A DNA stretch of 64,000 nucleotides from Azoarcus sp. DN11 (GTDB taxonomy: Bacteria > Pseudomonadota > Gammaproteobacteria > Burkholderiales > Rhodocyclaceae): the NCBI RefSeq assembly GCF_003628555.1, contig NZ_CP021731.1, positions 2,170,001 to 2,234,000 on the forward strand. The letters run 5' to 3'. This document shows, piece after piece, positions 8,486-17,649 of this stretch. Every line of letters begins with the position of its first letter. Within the stretch, counting starts at the first letter, position 1. The notes under the pieces are model-generated. The model ran no database searches and was not told the DNA's origin. It was given only the letters and a program-made list of their open reading frames with translations. Made by a program: the position numbers and the translations under genes.

Positions 8486-9649
8486 TCACGCCAGCGGAAT
8501 CACCCCGCCCAGCAACAGTCTTAGCAACTCCGTCTGCCGCGTCACCCCCGTTTTCGCAAAGATCGCCCGCAGCTGGCAGCGCGCCGTGTTGCGGCTGATG
8601 GACAGCTCTTCGGCCGCTTCGTCGACGGTGAGCCCGTCCAGCAGCTTGAGCGTAAGGGTCGACTCCGCGGGCGTCAGGCCGTAGAGGCGTTTCATCAGCG
8701 CCTGCGAGGCCTGCACGCGCGATTCGGAGTCGCGGATGACGACGACGGCGGCGGGGCGGTTGGCGGTTTCGGACCATTCGGTGATGGGGGCGGTGCGCAC
8801 GAGAATGCCGAGGTTGCCGTGGCCGGCGGTGCGGGTGATGGACATCGCGCCGACGACGCCGGGGCCACGGTCGGTGTGGCCCGCGACGGCCTGCTCGATG
8901 AGGCGGTGCAGTTCGCGATTCTCGCTGCCGTAGGCGGCCTGGAGGCCGCCCTGGGCCACGCTGATGCCGTTGCGTTCGGCGAGGATCTCCTCGGCGGCGC
9001 GGTTGGTCTTGAGTACGCGCCCCTTCTTGTCCAGGATCACGGCGCCGATCGACAGGCGCTCCAGCGCGCCGGCGTAGACCGTGCGTTCGGCCTCGGTGGC
9101 GTCCTGCGTGGAGCGCAGGCGCACGGCGCATTTCAGGTGCGGCAGCAGCAGCGTGCAGAGCGCCCGCTCGTGCTCGGAGAAGGGAACCGAGCCAATCGGG
9201 CGGCTGACGCGGACGCGGCAGATGGCGTCGTTGCCGCCGCCCACGTCGGCGCCCATGTAGTAGCGGATGTTGAGCGGCTTGAGGAATTCCTGGTAGATGG
9301 CGCTCTTGAGCCAGTCCGCCTCGTTGATCACTTCGTCGACCGTGACCATGCGGTCGGCGGGCAGATTGACGAAGGGGTCCATCGCGTAGAAGAAGGTTTC
9401 GTACGTGGAGGCGATTGCCGGCTGGGCTTCGCCGGCGAAGACGACGCGCCACTGCTGCTCGGGCGTCGGCGGGCGCAGGATCAGCGAGACGTAGTTGGCG
9501 TCGAGCCGCTGGCGAAGGGCTTCGAGCAGCCGCGTCCAGGGCACCGTCTCCGTGACGCCTTCGTAGACGAGCCGGATGAGGTGGTCGTATTCGGCGACGC
9601 CGAGACCGGAGGCGGCGAATCGGCTTGCGAGGTCGGTCTCGGGTGCCAT
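8486..9649 (-). CDS. LuxR-family transcription regulator with sensory N-terminal region
   Basis: 387 residues. The C-terminal ~60 residues form a GerE/LuxR helix-turn-helix (YGLTPAESTLTLKLLDGLTV, then EELSISRNTARCQLRAIF and FAKTGVTRQTELLRLLL). The first ~180 residues look like a GAF/PAS-type sensor, and a short PAS-like segment (LERLSIGAVILDKKGRVLKT) lies near residue 200. There is no receiver domain, so it likely senses a small ligand. It sits just downstream of the aldehyde dehydrogenase gene on the same strand (33-base gap) and next to the catabolic genes, so it may regulate them. The last 29 bases are repeated at 6939-6967. Family is sure; target is inferred. Confidence 0.85.
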   Translation of the reverse strand: MAPETDLASRFAASGLGVAEYDHLIRLVYEGVTETVPWTRLLEALRQRLDANYVSLILRPPTPEQQWRVVFAGEAQPAIASTYETFFYAMDPFVNLPADRMVTVDEVINEADWLKSAIYQEFLKPLNIRYYMGADVGGGNDAICRVRVSRPIGSVPFSEHERALCTLLLPHLKCAVRLRSTQDATEAERTVYAGALERLSIGAVILDKKGRVLKTNRAAEEILAERNGISVAQGGLQAAYGSENRELHRLIEQAVAGHTDRGPGVVGAMSITRTAGHGNLGILVRTAPITEWSETANRPAAVVVIRDSESRVQASQALMKRLYGLTPAESTLTLKLLDGLTVDEAAEELSISRNTARCQLRAIFAKTGVTRQTELLRLLLGGVIPLA

Positions 9650-9682
9650 CGGGAATCCTCCAGTGTCGGGTCGGGCGCGCTG

Positions 9683-11116
9683 TCAGGGAGTGACCTGGGA
9701 CTGCATCGCGGCGAGGAAATGCTCGGGGTAGGGCGGCAGTGTGCCCCATTCGCGCCGCGGGTCGTAGGCCGGGGCCTTGAACACCGTGCGCACGTGGCTG
9801 AACTCGATGAAGCCTTCGCGGCCGTGGTAGTGGCCCATGCCCGAGGCGCCGACGCCCCCGAAAGGCGCGTCCTGCATCGCGGCGTGGAACATCGCTTCGT
9901 TGATCGTGACGCCGCCCGAGAGAGTGTGGTCGAGCACGCGCTGCTGCTCGGCGGCGTCCTCGCCGAAGTAGTACAGCGCGAGGGGGCGCGGACGGGCGTT
10001 GATGTCGGCGATGACGGCGTCGATGTCGTCGTAGGGCAGCACGACCACGGCGGGGCCGAAAATCTCTTCCTGCATGATGCGGCAGCTGCGCGGCGGGTCG
10101 ATGACGATGCGCAGCGGGCGGCGGCGGTCCGCGGGGTCGGCGGGTGTCGGCGCGGGCGTGACCTCGACGCGCGCGCCGGCCGCGGCGGCGTCGTCCACAC
10201 AGGCTTCGACTCGGGCGAGATGGCGGGCGTTCACGACCGCGACGACGTCCGGGTTGCCGGCGACGGCGGGGAACAGGGAGGCGTAGGCGGACTTGAGCGC
10301 GCCGACAAAGTCCTCAAGCCGTTCGCGCGGGGCGTAGATCACGTCCGGGTTCACGCACAGCTGGCCGCCGTTGGAGCCCTTCGCGGCGGCGATGCGGAAG
10401 GCGGCGGTGGCGAGGTCGGCGCTGCGTGCGACGATCGTCGGCGACTTTCCGCCGAGTTCGAGCGTGACCGGCACGAGGTTCTCTGCGGCGTTGCGCATGA
10501 CCTCGCGGCCGATGGCGGTGCTGCCGGTGAACACGAGATGGTCGAAGGGCTGGCGGCTGAAGGCTTCGCCGATGTCGGGGCCTCCGGTCACGACGCCGAC
10601 GATGGCCGGGTCGATCGATGCGGCGAAGGTTTCGGCGACGGCGGCCGCGGTGCGCGGCGTGATTTCGGAGGGCTTCAGGATCGCGCGGTTGCCCGCCGCG
10701 AGCACGTAGGCGAGCGGGCTCAGCAGCGTGAATAGCGGCGCGTTCCAGGTGCCGATGATGCCCACCGAGCCCTTGGGCTGGTACATCACCCAGGCTTCGC
10801 CGCCGAAGTGATCGTAGGGCGTGAAGGGCTGGCGCTTCTCGGATTGCATCCACGCTTCGAGGTGGTCGCGCGCGTGCTTGAGCGAAGTGAGCGAGCCGAG
10901 CACGTCGTTCATCAGCGAGAAGCCCTTGGGCCGGCTGCCGAAGTCCGCTTCCATCGCGGTGACGAGGGCTTCGTGATGCTTGACGAGGAGGTCGATCACG
11001 GCCTGGATGCGCGCCCGGCGTTCTTCCGCACTGACCGGGCCGGCGGCCATGAAGGCGGTTTTCTGCTGCGCGAGCATTTCGTTCAGGCCGGCGACTGTGC
11101 TTACGGTGGATGTCAT
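9683..11116 (-). CDS. Coniferyl-aldehyde-dehydrogenase-like NAD(P)-dependent aldehyde dehydrogenase
   Basis: 477 residues, typical length for the class that includes coniferyl aldehyde dehydrogenase and fatty aldehyde dehydrogenases. Visible motifs: PKGSVGIIGTWNAPLFTLLS, the NAD-binding FTGSTAIGREV, the general-base Glu220 in LELGGKSP and the nucleophile Cys254 in GGQLCVNPD. It oxidises aldehydes to acids; the substrate is unknown but alkyl or aryl aldehydes fit the subfamily. Transcribed together with the luxR-type gene and divergent from the prpF-like operon, so the 254-base gap between them is a likely control region. Confidence 0.85.
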   Translation of the reverse strand: MTSTVSTVAGLNEMLAQQKTAFMAAGPVSAEERRARIQAVIDLLVKHHEALVTAMEADFGSRPKGFSLMNDVLGSLTSLKHARDHLEAWMQSEKRQPFTPYDHFGGEAWVMYQPKGSVGIIGTWNAPLFTLLSPLAYVLAAGNRAILKPSEITPRTAAAVAETFAASIDPAIVGVVTGGPDIGEAFSRQPFDHLVFTGSTAIGREVMRNAAENLVPVTLELGGKSPTIVARSADLATAAFRIAAAKGSNGGQLCVNPDVIYAPRERLEDFVGALKSAYASLFPAVAGNPDVVAVVNARHLARVEACVDDAAAAGARVEVTPAPTPADPADRRRPLRIVIDPPRSCRIMQEEIFGPAVVVLPYDDIDAVIADINARPRPLALYYFGEDAAEQQRVLDHTLSGGVTINEAMFHAAMQDAPFGGVGASGMGHYHGREGFIEFSHVRTVFKAPAYDPRREWGTLPPYPEHFLAAMQSQVTP

Positions 11117-11219
11117 GGCGGGGGCGGTTCCGGTGGGTGTTCGGACAAGTGTCGCGCGGTGGAATGCAGCGTGCGCTTTGGACGCAACACTATCACTCCA
11201 CGGCGAGGGCCGGCCTCGT

Positions 11220-11247
11220 CCGATCGGACCATGATCTCAATGATCGG
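11220..11247. promoter_or_regulatory. Possible operator in the divergent promoter region
   Basis: In the 254-base gap between the aldehyde dehydrogenase (leftward) and the prpF-like gene (rightward), CCGATC at 11220-11225 and GATCGG at 11242-11247 form a perfect 6-base inverted repeat 22 bases apart centre to centre. That is two helical turns and suits a dimeric regulator. No clear -35/-10 pair was seen. Low confidence. Confidence 0.25.
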
Positions 11248-11370
11248 TGGCGAATAGATCGAGCGCCCGGGCGGCCGATTCGCTTGCCTCTGCGCGAGGT
11301 GCCCGGATAGGCTTGGTTCGGCGCTTCCGTGCGGGCGCGCAATCTCGCTCACCTTTGTCCAGGCTGCTTT

Positions 11371-12573
11371 ATGAACCGGTCGTCCCGTCAGATCGCCGTG
11401 CGCGCCACGTACATGCGCGGCGGCACCAGCAAGGGGGTGTTTTTCACCCCCGAGGATCTTCCCGAGGCAGTGCGGGACGCCCCCGCGCTGCGCGACGCGC
11501 TGTTGATGCGGGTCGTCGGCAGCCCGGATCCCTACGGCAAGCAGATCGATGGCATGGGGGGCGCCACCTCCAGCACCAGCAAGGTCGTTCTGGTGTGCCG
11601 CAGCCGTCGTGCGGACTGCGATGTCGACTACTGGTTCGGCGCCGTGTCGGTCGAGCGCCCCGTGATCGACTGGAGCGGAAACTGCGGCAATCTGACCGCG
11701 GCCGTCGCGCCCTTCGCGATTGCGCGCGGCCTGCTCGATGCGCCCGACGAGGGCCGGGCCGTGGTGCGGATCTGGCAGGCGAATATCGGCAGGAAGATCA
11801 TCGCGCACGTGCCTATGCAGGGGGGCGAGGTGCAGGAGATGGGCGACTTCGAGCTGGATGGCGTGAGCTTCCCGGCGGCGGAGATCCGGCTCGAATTCCT
11901 CGATCCCGCGGCGGAGGAGGGCAGCGAGGGCGGGGCCATGTTTCCGTCCGGGCGTCCGATCGACGTGGTCGAGGTGCCGGGACTGGGGCGGATCGAGGCG
12001 ACCTTGATCAATGCAGGCAATCCGACCATCTTCGTGGATGCGGCGGCGGTGGGCTTCCGCGGCACGGAGCTTCAACCCGAGATCAACCAGGACGAGGCGG
12101 TGCTCGCGCGCTGCGAGTCCTTGCGCGCCTTCGGGGCGGTGGCTATGGGTCTGGCCCGCAGCGCGGGCGAGGCGACGGAAAGCCGCCCGCACACGCCCAA
12201 ACTCGCCTTCGTTGCGCCGCCGACGAGCTTCCCCGCGTCGGACGGGCGGCGGGTGGAGGCCGAAGCCATCGACCTGTGCGCGCGCATCCTGTCGATGGGC
12301 AAACTGCATCATGCGATGACCGGCACCGGCGCGATTGCCTTGGCCGTTGCGGCAGCCGTTCCCGGGACGGTGGTGTCGCGCCTGTTCGGCGCCGAGGGGC
12401 CGCGCGGGGAAATTCGCGTCGGCCATCCGTCGGGGCGTCTGACGGTGGGCGCTGCGGCCGCATGCGTCGGCGGAGCGTGGCGTGTCGAGCGGGCCACGAT
12501 GAGCCGCAGTGCGCGGCGGCTGATGGATGGCTACGTGTTCGTGCCCGGCGATTACGCCCATCCCCCGAGCTGA
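11371..12573 (+). CDS. PrpF-family isomerase (methylaconitate / oxalomesaconate type)
   Basis: 400 residues from the ATG at 11371; the longer frame from 11329 is less likely because the family begins near QIAVRATYMRGGTSKGVFF. That motif, together with IDGMGGATSSTSKV, DWSGNCGNLTAAVAPFAI and INAGNPTIFVD, is diagnostic for PrpF / 4-oxalomesaconate tautomerase (diaminopimelate-epimerase fold). The two catalytic Cys/Lys positions of the fold seem present (Ser-Lys in GGTSKG; Cys in GNCGN). These enzymes move a double bond next to carboxylates. No prpC or prpD is nearby, so a role as tautomerase for a ring-cleavage product feeding the meta-cleavage genes downstream is more likely than methylcitrate metabolism. 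Function inferred. Confidence 0.8.
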   Translation: MNRSSRQIAVRATYMRGGTSKGVFFTPEDLPEAVRDAPALRDALLMRVVGSPDPYGKQIDGMGGATSSTSKVVLVCRSRRADCDVDYWFGAVSVERPVIDWSGNCGNLTAAVAPFAIARGLLDAPDEGRAVVRIWQANIGRKIIAHVPMQGGEVQEMGDFELDGVSFPAAEIRLEFLDPAAEEGSEGGAMFPSGRPIDVVEVPGLGRIEATLINAGNPTIFVDAAAVGFRGTELQPEINQDEAVLARCESLRAFGAVAMGLARSAGEATESRPHTPKLAFVAPPTSFPASDGRRVEAEAIDLCARILSMGKLHHAMTGTGAIALAVAAAVPGTVVSRLFGAEGPRGEIRVGHPSGRLTVGAAAACVGGAWRVERATMSRSARRLMDGYVFVPGDYAHPPS

Positions 12574-12735
12574 CACCTCCTCCTTTTCTCGCTGTCATCG
12601 CCGCTGGCGGCGCGGCATTCGCAGCGTCGGAGGGGGTGTGCATCCGGCGGGTTCGCTGTTAGTCCGTTGGGACGATGTTGCAGGCCTGGCCAACTTTGAT
12701 ACTGCGGCCATGTTCCCTGTATCCGGAGGCCCCCG

Positions 12736-13713
12736 ATGACGTCGCAAGCGAGCTTCGATCCGCAGGCGTTCCGTGCCGCGCTCGGCACCTTTACGACCGG
12801 GGTCACGATCATCACGACGCGGGCGCCGGACGGCACGCCGGTCGGTGTGACGGCCAACAGTTTCAACTCCGTGTCGCTCAATCCGCCGCTGGTGCTGTGG
12901 AGCCTCGCGAAGAACGCGCGCAGCCTGGAGGCCTTCTCGGCGAGCCAGGACTGGAACGTGCATGTGCTGTCGGCGGCGCAGGAGGGCCTGTCGGGGCGCT
13001 TCGCGTCGCAGGGGGCGGACAAGTTCGGCGACATCGAGCTCGACGAGGGCATCAGCAAGGCGCCCTTGCTGCCCGGCTGCACGGCGCGCTTCCAGTGCCG
13101 CACCGCCTTCACCTACGAAGGCGGCGATCACGTGATCTTCGTCGGCGAAGTGCGCGCCTACGACCGCAGCGAGCACGCACCGCTCGTGTATCAGGCGGGC
13201 CAGTATGCGCTGGCGGCGCGCAAGCCGCGCAGCGAACTGCGGCTGGCCGCGCCGCCCCCGCCCGAGTGCAGCTACACCGAGGATCTGCTCGGCTACCTGC
13301 TGGGGCGCGCCCATTACCAGATGCTGTTCGGGCTGCGCCGCATGCTGGCGGGCGACGCGCTGGACGAGGCGAACTTTTTCCTGCTGTCGGTGCTGTGCAT
13401 CCGCGACAACCTCACGCTCGACGAGATCAACGCCTTCGTCGGCTACACGGGGATCCAGGCGACGCCGGAAATGATGGCGGCGCTGGAGGCACGGCGCTTC
13501 GTGGCGTGCGAGCAGTACGGCAAGGTGAGCCGTTTCGTGCTGACCGCCGACGGGCGCGAAGTGACGCTGCGGCAGATCGCGCTGGCGAAGGCGCAGGAGG
13601 ACAACCTCGCCGACAAGCTCGGCGCGGGCGACGTGATGGCGCTCAAGCTGATGCTCAAGCGCTTCGTCGCCGCGACCGATCCGGGGCTGCCCGACCTGTG
13701 GGCGCCGCGCTAA
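12736..13713 (+). CDS. Flavin reductase fused to a MarR-like C-terminal domain
   Basis: 325 residues. Residues 1-165 are a flavin-reductase-like split barrel (FRAALGTFTTGVTIITT, GVTANSFNSVSLNPPLVLW). Residues ~180-325 have a MarR-like winged-helix character (DNLTLDEINAFVGYTGIQAT, FVLTADGREVTLRQIALAK). The same architecture and length occur in the reductase (C1) of Acinetobacter p-hydroxyphenylacetate hydroxylase, where the MarR-like tail inhibits the enzyme until substrate binds. So this is probably the reductase of a two-component flavin monooxygenase whose activity is gated by an aromatic substrate. No oxygenase partner is in the window. GGAGG precedes the ATG. Repeat copy B lies just downstream. 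Confidence 0.85.
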   Translation: MTSQASFDPQAFRAALGTFTTGVTIITTRAPDGTPVGVTANSFNSVSLNPPLVLWSLAKNARSLEAFSASQDWNVHVLSAAQEGLSGRFASQGADKFGDIELDEGISKAPLLPGCTARFQCRTAFTYEGGDHVIFVGEVRAYDRSEHAPLVYQAGQYALAARKPRSELRLAAPPPPECSYTEDLLGYLLGRAHYQMLFGLRRMLAGDALDEANFFLLSVLCIRDNLTLDEINAFVGYTGIQATPEMMAALEARRFVACEQYGKVSRFVLTADGREVTLRQIALAKAQEDNLADKLGAGDVMALKLMLKRFVAATDPGLPDLWAPR

Positions 13714-13740
13714 GTGTTTGCTGAGCGAGAGGCACGAACA

Positions 13741-13836
13741 CTCCCTCCCCTTCAAGGGGAGGGCTGGGGTGGGGATGGGTTAAGCAGACGCCGCAGAAAC
13801 CCATCCCCCTCCTAACCTCCCCCTTGAAGGGGGAGG
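13741..13836. repeat. Palindromic GC-rich dispersed repeat, short form (copy B)
   Basis: Begins CTCCCTCCCCTTCAAGGGGA and ends CCTCCCCCTTGAAGGGGGAG; GGGGATGGGTT and AACCCATCCCC face each other inside. It fills the gap between the flavin reductase and the SDR gene. Short form: lacks the ~65-base insert of copies A and C. Confidence 0.85.
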
Positions 13837-13887
13837 AACAAAACAGACGGGACATCCGGATCACGAGTTCGATTTAAAGAGGACAGC

Positions 13888-14661
13888 ATGAGCATCATCG
13901 ATCGCTTCAGCATGGAAGGCCGCGTGGCCGTGGTGACGGGCGCGGGCCGCGGCATCGGGCGCGCGATTGCGCTGGCCTTTGCCGAGCGCGGCGCCGACGT
14001 GGTGTGCGCGGCGCGCACGCTGGCCGATGTCGAGGCCGTGGCGGCCGAGGTGCGCGCGATGGGACGCCGGGCACTGGCGGTGTCGTGCGACGTGAATGAT
14101 TCCGGCCAGCGGGCCGCGCTCGTCGCCGCCGCACAGGAGGCCTTCGGGCGCGTGACGCATCTCGTGAACAACGCAGGCGGCGCCGGTCCGAACCATCCGC
14201 TGAAGATGACGCCCGGGGAGTTCGAGGAGGTGTTCCGCTTCAACGTGAGTTCCGCCTACGCGCTGAGCCAGTTGTGCGTGCCGCTGATGCGCGAGGCGGG
14301 CGGCGGCAACATCATCAACATCACCTCGGGCGCCGCGCGCTATGCGCAGCCGCACTTCAGCGCCTACGGCACGGCGAAGGCGGCGCTGACGCAACTGACG
14401 CGGCTGCTGGCGCAGGATTTCGCCCCCCAGGTGCGCGTGAATGCGATTGCGCCGGGCCCCGTCCTCACCGATGCGCTCAACCGCGTGCTGCCGCCCGAGA
14501 TGCGCGACGGGATGATCAAAAACACCCCGCTGCAGAGCCTCGGCGAGACCGAGGACATCGCCGCCGCGGCGCTCTACCTCGGTTCCGATGCCTCGCGCTG
14601 GGTGACCGGCAAGGTCATCGAGGTCGATGGCGGGGCCGAATCGAGCGTGTGGCCGGGCTGA
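13888..14661 (+). CDS. Short-chain dehydrogenase/reductase
   Basis: 257 residues, classical SDR. Nucleotide-binding TGAGRGIGRA at residues ~18-27, NNAGG near 90, and catalytic Ser-Tyr-Lys in ITSGAARYAQPHFSAYGTAKAAL (Y-x3-K). It resembles 7-alpha-hydroxysteroid / glucose dehydrogenase-like enzymes of the FabG group, which oxidise or reduce secondary alcohols with NAD(P). AAAGAGGA ribosome site before the ATG. It is followed after 36 bases by the dienoate hydratase gene, so it belongs to the meta-cleavage operon; it may oxidise an alicyclic alcohol or a dihydrodiol upstream. Substrate unknown. Confidence 0.85.
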   Translation: MSIIDRFSMEGRVAVVTGAGRGIGRAIALAFAERGADVVCAARTLADVEAVAAEVRAMGRRALAVSCDVNDSGQRAALVAAAQEAFGRVTHLVNNAGGAGPNHPLKMTPGEFEEVFRFNVSSAYALSQLCVPLMREAGGGNIINITSGAARYAQPHFSAYGTAKAALTQLTRLLAQDFAPQVRVNAIAPGPVLTDALNRVLPPEMRDGMIKNTPLQSLGETEDIAAAALYLGSDASRWVTGKVIEVDGGAESSVWPG

Positions 14662-14697
14662 ACCACCTTCCCGACAGAGACGACAACAAAGACAAGC

Positions 14698-15489
14698 ATG
14701 GACGACTCCCTCATCGAAACCCTGGGCGACGAGCTGCACGCCGCGCTGCGCGGCCGACGCACGGTGGCACCCCTTAGCTCGCGCCACGACGGCATGTCCG
14801 TCGCCGACGCCTATCGCATTTCGCTGCGGCTGCTCGCGCGGCGCGAGGGGGAAGGCGAGCGCGTGATCGGCAAGAAGATCGGCGTCACGAGCAAGGCCGT
14901 GCAGGACATGCTCAACGTGCATCAGCCGGACTTCGGCTTCCTGACCGACGCGATGCAACTCGACGACGGCGCGACCGTGAGCCTCGCACAGGCCGGGCTG
15001 ATCCAGCCGCGCGCCGAGGGCGAGATCGCTTTCATGCTGAAGGCCGACCTGCGCCGGCCGGGCGTGACGCGCGAGGAGGTGCTGGCGGCGACCGAGTGGG
15101 TCGCGCCGTGCTTCGAGATCGTCGATTCCCGCATCGACGACTGGAAGATCCGCATCCAGGACACGGTCGCGGACAACGCCTCCTGCGGCGTGTTCGTGGT
15201 CGGGCGCGAGCACGTCGATCCGCGCGGGCTGGATCTCGCCGCCTTGCGCATGGAGATGTTCCGCAACGGTGAGCCCGCGGGCAGCGGCCTCGGCTCGGCG
15301 GTGCAGGGCCACCCGGCGGAGGCGGTCGCGTGGCTCGCGAACACGCTCGGCGAGTTCGGCATCCCGTTCCGCAAGGGCGAGTTGATCCTCTCGGGTTCGC
15401 TCGCGCCGCTCGTGCCGGTCGTCGCGGGCGACCGCTTCACGATGCAGATCGACGGCCTGGGCGGCTGTTCGATCGGCTTCGGCCCCTAG
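14698..15489 (+). CDS. 2-oxopent-4-enoate hydratase (4-oxalocrotonate decarboxylase family)
   Basis: 263 residues, the usual length of DmpE/MhpD enzymes (fumarylacetoacetate-hydrolase fold). Visible: [20 protein letters not shown], the metal-site [12 protein letters not shown] with paired acidic residues, and ASCGVFVVG followed by [16 protein letters not shown] and [11 protein letters not shown] near the C-terminus. It adds water to 2-hydroxypenta-2,4-dienoate to give 4-hydroxy-2-oxovalerate. The next two genes encode the enzymes for the following steps, making the assignment strong. The paralogous decarboxylase DmpH is the alternative; no tautomerase (DmpI) or DmpC is beside it. Weak ribosome site. 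Confidence 0.85.
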   Translation: MDDSLIETLGDELHAALRGRRTVAPLSSRHDGMSVADAYRISLRLLARREGEGERVIGKKIGVTSKAVQDMLNVHQPDFGFLTDAMQLDDGATVSLAQAGLIQPRAEGEIAFMLKADLRRPGVTREEVLAATEWVAPCFEIVDSRIDDWKIRIQDTVADNASCGVFVVGREHVDPRGLDLAALRMEMFRNGEPAGSGLGSAVQGHPAEAVAWLANTLGEFGIPFRKGELILSGSLAPLVPVVAGDRFTMQIDGLGGCSIGFGP

Positions 15490-15587
15490 TTTTCCGGTTG
15501 CAGGCACGCGGCGCGAAACCCATCGCTCTCCTCCTCCGCGCCGCGTGCGCTGCGCCACCCCAACAGAGAACCCATAAGGAAAACACG

Positions 15588-16589
15588 ATGAAAAAGATCC
15601 GATGCGCGCTGATCGGGCCGGGCAACATCGGCACCGATCTGCTGTACAAGCTGCAGCGCAGCCCGGTGCTGGAGCCGGTGTGGATGGTCGGCATCGACCC
15701 GGACTCGGACGGCCTGGTGCGCGCGCGCGAAATGGGCCTGAAGACGACCGCCGAGGGCGTCGACGGCCTGCTGCCGCACGTCGCCGCGGACGACATCCGG
15801 ATCGCCTTCGACGCGACCAGCGCCTACGTGCATGCCGAGAACAGCCGCAAGCTCAACGAGCTGGGTGTGCTGATGATCGACCTCACGCCCGCGGCGATCG
15901 GCCCGTACTGCGTGCCGCCGGTGAATCTCACCGGGCACGTCGGACGGCCGTCGCCGGGCCGCTCCCAAGACGGCCGAGCCCCCTCGGGGGGCAGCGAGCG
16001 GAGCGAGCGTGGGGGCCTGCTCTCTGAAATGAACGTGAACATGGTGACCTGCGGCGGGCAGGCGACGATCCCGATGGTCGCGGCGATTTCGCGCGTGCAG
16101 CCGGTCGCGTATGGCGAGATCATCGCGACCGTGTCGTCGCGCTCGATTGGCCCCGGCACACGCAAGAACATCGACGAGTTCACGCGCACCACGGCCGCTG
16201 CGGTCGAGAAGGTGGGTGGCGCGAAGCAGGGCAAGGCCATCGTCGTCATCAACCCGGCCGAGCCGCCGCTGATGATGCGCGACACCGTGCATTGCCTGAC
16301 CGAATCCGAGCCCGACCAGGCGGCGATCAGCGCGTCCATCCACGCGATGATCGCGGACGTGCAGAAGTACGTGCCGGGCTACCGGCTCGTCAATGGCCCG
16401 GTCTTCGACGGCCAGCGCGTATCGGTCTTCCTGGAGGTCGAAGGTCTCGGCGACTACTTGCCGAAGTACGCCGGCAACCTCGACATCATGACCGCCGCTG
16501 CGGCGCGCACCGCCGAGATGTTCGCCGAGGAGATCCTCAAGGGCGAGCTGGTGCTGCAGCCGGTCGCCTCCCAACGTGTCGCAGCCTGA
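15588..16589 (+). CDS. Acylating acetaldehyde dehydrogenase with an in-frame repeat insertion
   Basis: 333 residues from the ATG at 15588 (AAGGA 8 bases upstream); the open frame continues upstream but family homology starts here. It converts acetaldehyde, NAD and CoA to acetyl-CoA, in a channelled complex with the aldolase encoded next. Motifs: nucleotide-binding [14 protein letters not shown] at the start, [14 protein letters not shown], catalytic Cys155 in [12 protein letters not shown], and a C-terminal [15 protein letters not shown]. Normal family members have ~305-312 residues. The extra ~25 residues lie at ~118-147 (Gly/Ser/Arg-rich) between VNLTGH and NVNMVTC, in a loop right before the active-site Cys. 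They are encoded by a repeat element that kept the frame. Whether the enzyme still works is open. Confidence 0.9.
   Translation: MKKIRCALIGPGNIGTDLLYKLQRSPVLEPVWMVGIDPDSDGLVRAREMGLKTTAEGVDGLLPHVAADDIRIAFDATSAYVHAENSRKLNELGVLMIDLTPAAIGPYCVPPVNLTGHVGRPSPGRSQDGRAPSGGSERSERGGLLSEMNVNMVTCGGQATIPMVAAISRVQPVAYGEIIATVSSRSIGPGTRKNIDEFTRTTAAAVEKVGGAKQGKAIVVINPAEPPLMMRDTVHCLTESEPDQAAISASIHAMIADVQKYVPGYRLVNGPVFDGQRVSVFLEVEGLGDYLPKYAGNLDIMTAAAARTAEMFAEEILKGELVLQPVASQRVAA
15940..16025 (+). repeat. Repeat element inserted inside the acetaldehyde dehydrogenase gene
   Basis: About 80-86 bases absent from the family alignment as I remember it. It contains the palindrome GCCCCCTCGGGGGGC and the small repeat GCGAGCGGAGCGAGCG, features of intergenic repeats common in betaproteobacteria. 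The length is a multiple of three and no stop is created, so the gene stays open. Confidence 0.7.
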
Positions 16590-16599
16590 GGAGAACGCG

Positions 16600-17628
16600 A
16601 TGGAACTGCGAGGCAGGAAGATCACCGTCCATGACATGACCCTGCGGGACGGCATGCACCCCAAGCGTCATCTGATGACGCTCGAACAGATGAAGACCAT
16701 CGCCTGCGGCCTGGATGCGGCAGGCGTGCCGCTGATCGAGGTGACCCACGGCGACGGCCTCGGCGGCTCGTCGGTGAACTACGGTTTCCCGGCGCACACC
16801 GACGAGGAATACCTCGGCGCGGTCGTGCCGCTGATGAAGCAGGCGCGGGTGTCGGCGCTGCTGCTGCCGGGCATCGGCACCGTCGATCACTTGAAGATGG
16901 CGCACGGGCTGGGCGTCTCGACGATCCGCGTCGCCACCCACTGCACCGAGGCGGACGTCTCCGAGCAGCACATCGGCATGGCGCGCAAGCTCGGCATGGA
17001 TACCGTCGGCTTCCTGATGATGGCGCACATGAACAGCCCCGAAGGGCTCGTCGCGCAGGCGAAGCTGATGGAGAGCTACGGCGCGAACTGCATCTACATC
17101 ACCGACTCGGCCGGCTACATGCTGCCCGAGGACGTGCGCGCGCGCATCGGCGCGGTGCGTGCGGCGCTGCAGCCCTCGACCGAGCTGGGCTTCCACGGCC
17201 ACCACAACCTCGCGATGGGCGTGGCGAACTCGATCGCGGCGATCGAGGCGGGCGCGAACCGTGTAGATGCCGCCGCAGCGGGCCTGGGGGCCGGCGCGGG
17301 CAACACGCCGATGGAAGTGCTGGTCGCGGTGTGCGCGCGGATGGGGATCGACACCGGCGTCGATGTCTTCAGGATCCAGGACGTCGCCGAGGATCTGGTC
17401 GTGCCGATCATGGACTTCCCGATCCGCATCGACCGCGACGCGCTCACGCTCGGCTACGCGGGCGTGTATGGCTCCTTCCTGCTCTTCGCCAAGCGCGCCG
17501 AGAAGAAATACGGCGTGCCCGCGCGCGAGATCCTCGTCGAGATGGGGCGGCGCGGGATGGTGGGCGGGCAGGAGGACATGATCGAGGATACCGCGATGAC
17601 GCTGGCCAAGGCGCGGGCGGCGGCGTGA
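16600..17628 (+). CDS. 4-hydroxy-2-oxovalerate aldolase
   Basis: 342 residues from the ATG at 16600, preceded by GAGGAG; a start 24 bases upstream inside the previous gene is possible. DmpG/MhpE type: metal and base residues in [14 protein letters not shown], a [10 protein letters not shown] loop, and [15 protein letters not shown] with the metal-binding HxH. The C-terminal DmpG-communication domain is present ([20 protein letters not shown]). It splits 4-hydroxy-2-oxovalerate into pyruvate and acetaldehyde and passes the aldehyde through a tunnel to the dehydrogenase encoded just upstream. Gap of 10 bases; same operon. Confidence 0.93.
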   Translation: MELRGRKITVHDMTLRDGMHPKRHLMTLEQMKTIACGLDAAGVPLIEVTHGDGLGGSSVNYGFPAHTDEEYLGAVVPLMKQARVSALLLPGIGTVDHLKMAHGLGVSTIRVATHCTEADVSEQHIGMARKLGMDTVGFLMMAHMNSPEGLVAQAKLMESYGANCIYITDSAGYMLPEDVRARIGAVRAALQPSTELGFHGHHNLAMGVANSIAAIEAGANRVDAAAAGLGAGAGNTPMEVLVAVCARMGIDTGVDVFRIQDVAEDLVVPIMDFPIRIDRDALTLGYAGVYGSFLLFAKRAEKKYGVPAREILVEMGRRGMVGGQEDMIEDTAMTLAKARAAA

Positions 17629-17649
17629 GCGGCCGGGGGCGCGGGCTTA

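Noticed and set aside
8819..10735. 638-codon open frame on the plus strand opposite luxR and the aldehyde dehydrogenase
   Set aside because: Both minus-strand genes are certain from motifs; the plus frame is a high-GC shadow.
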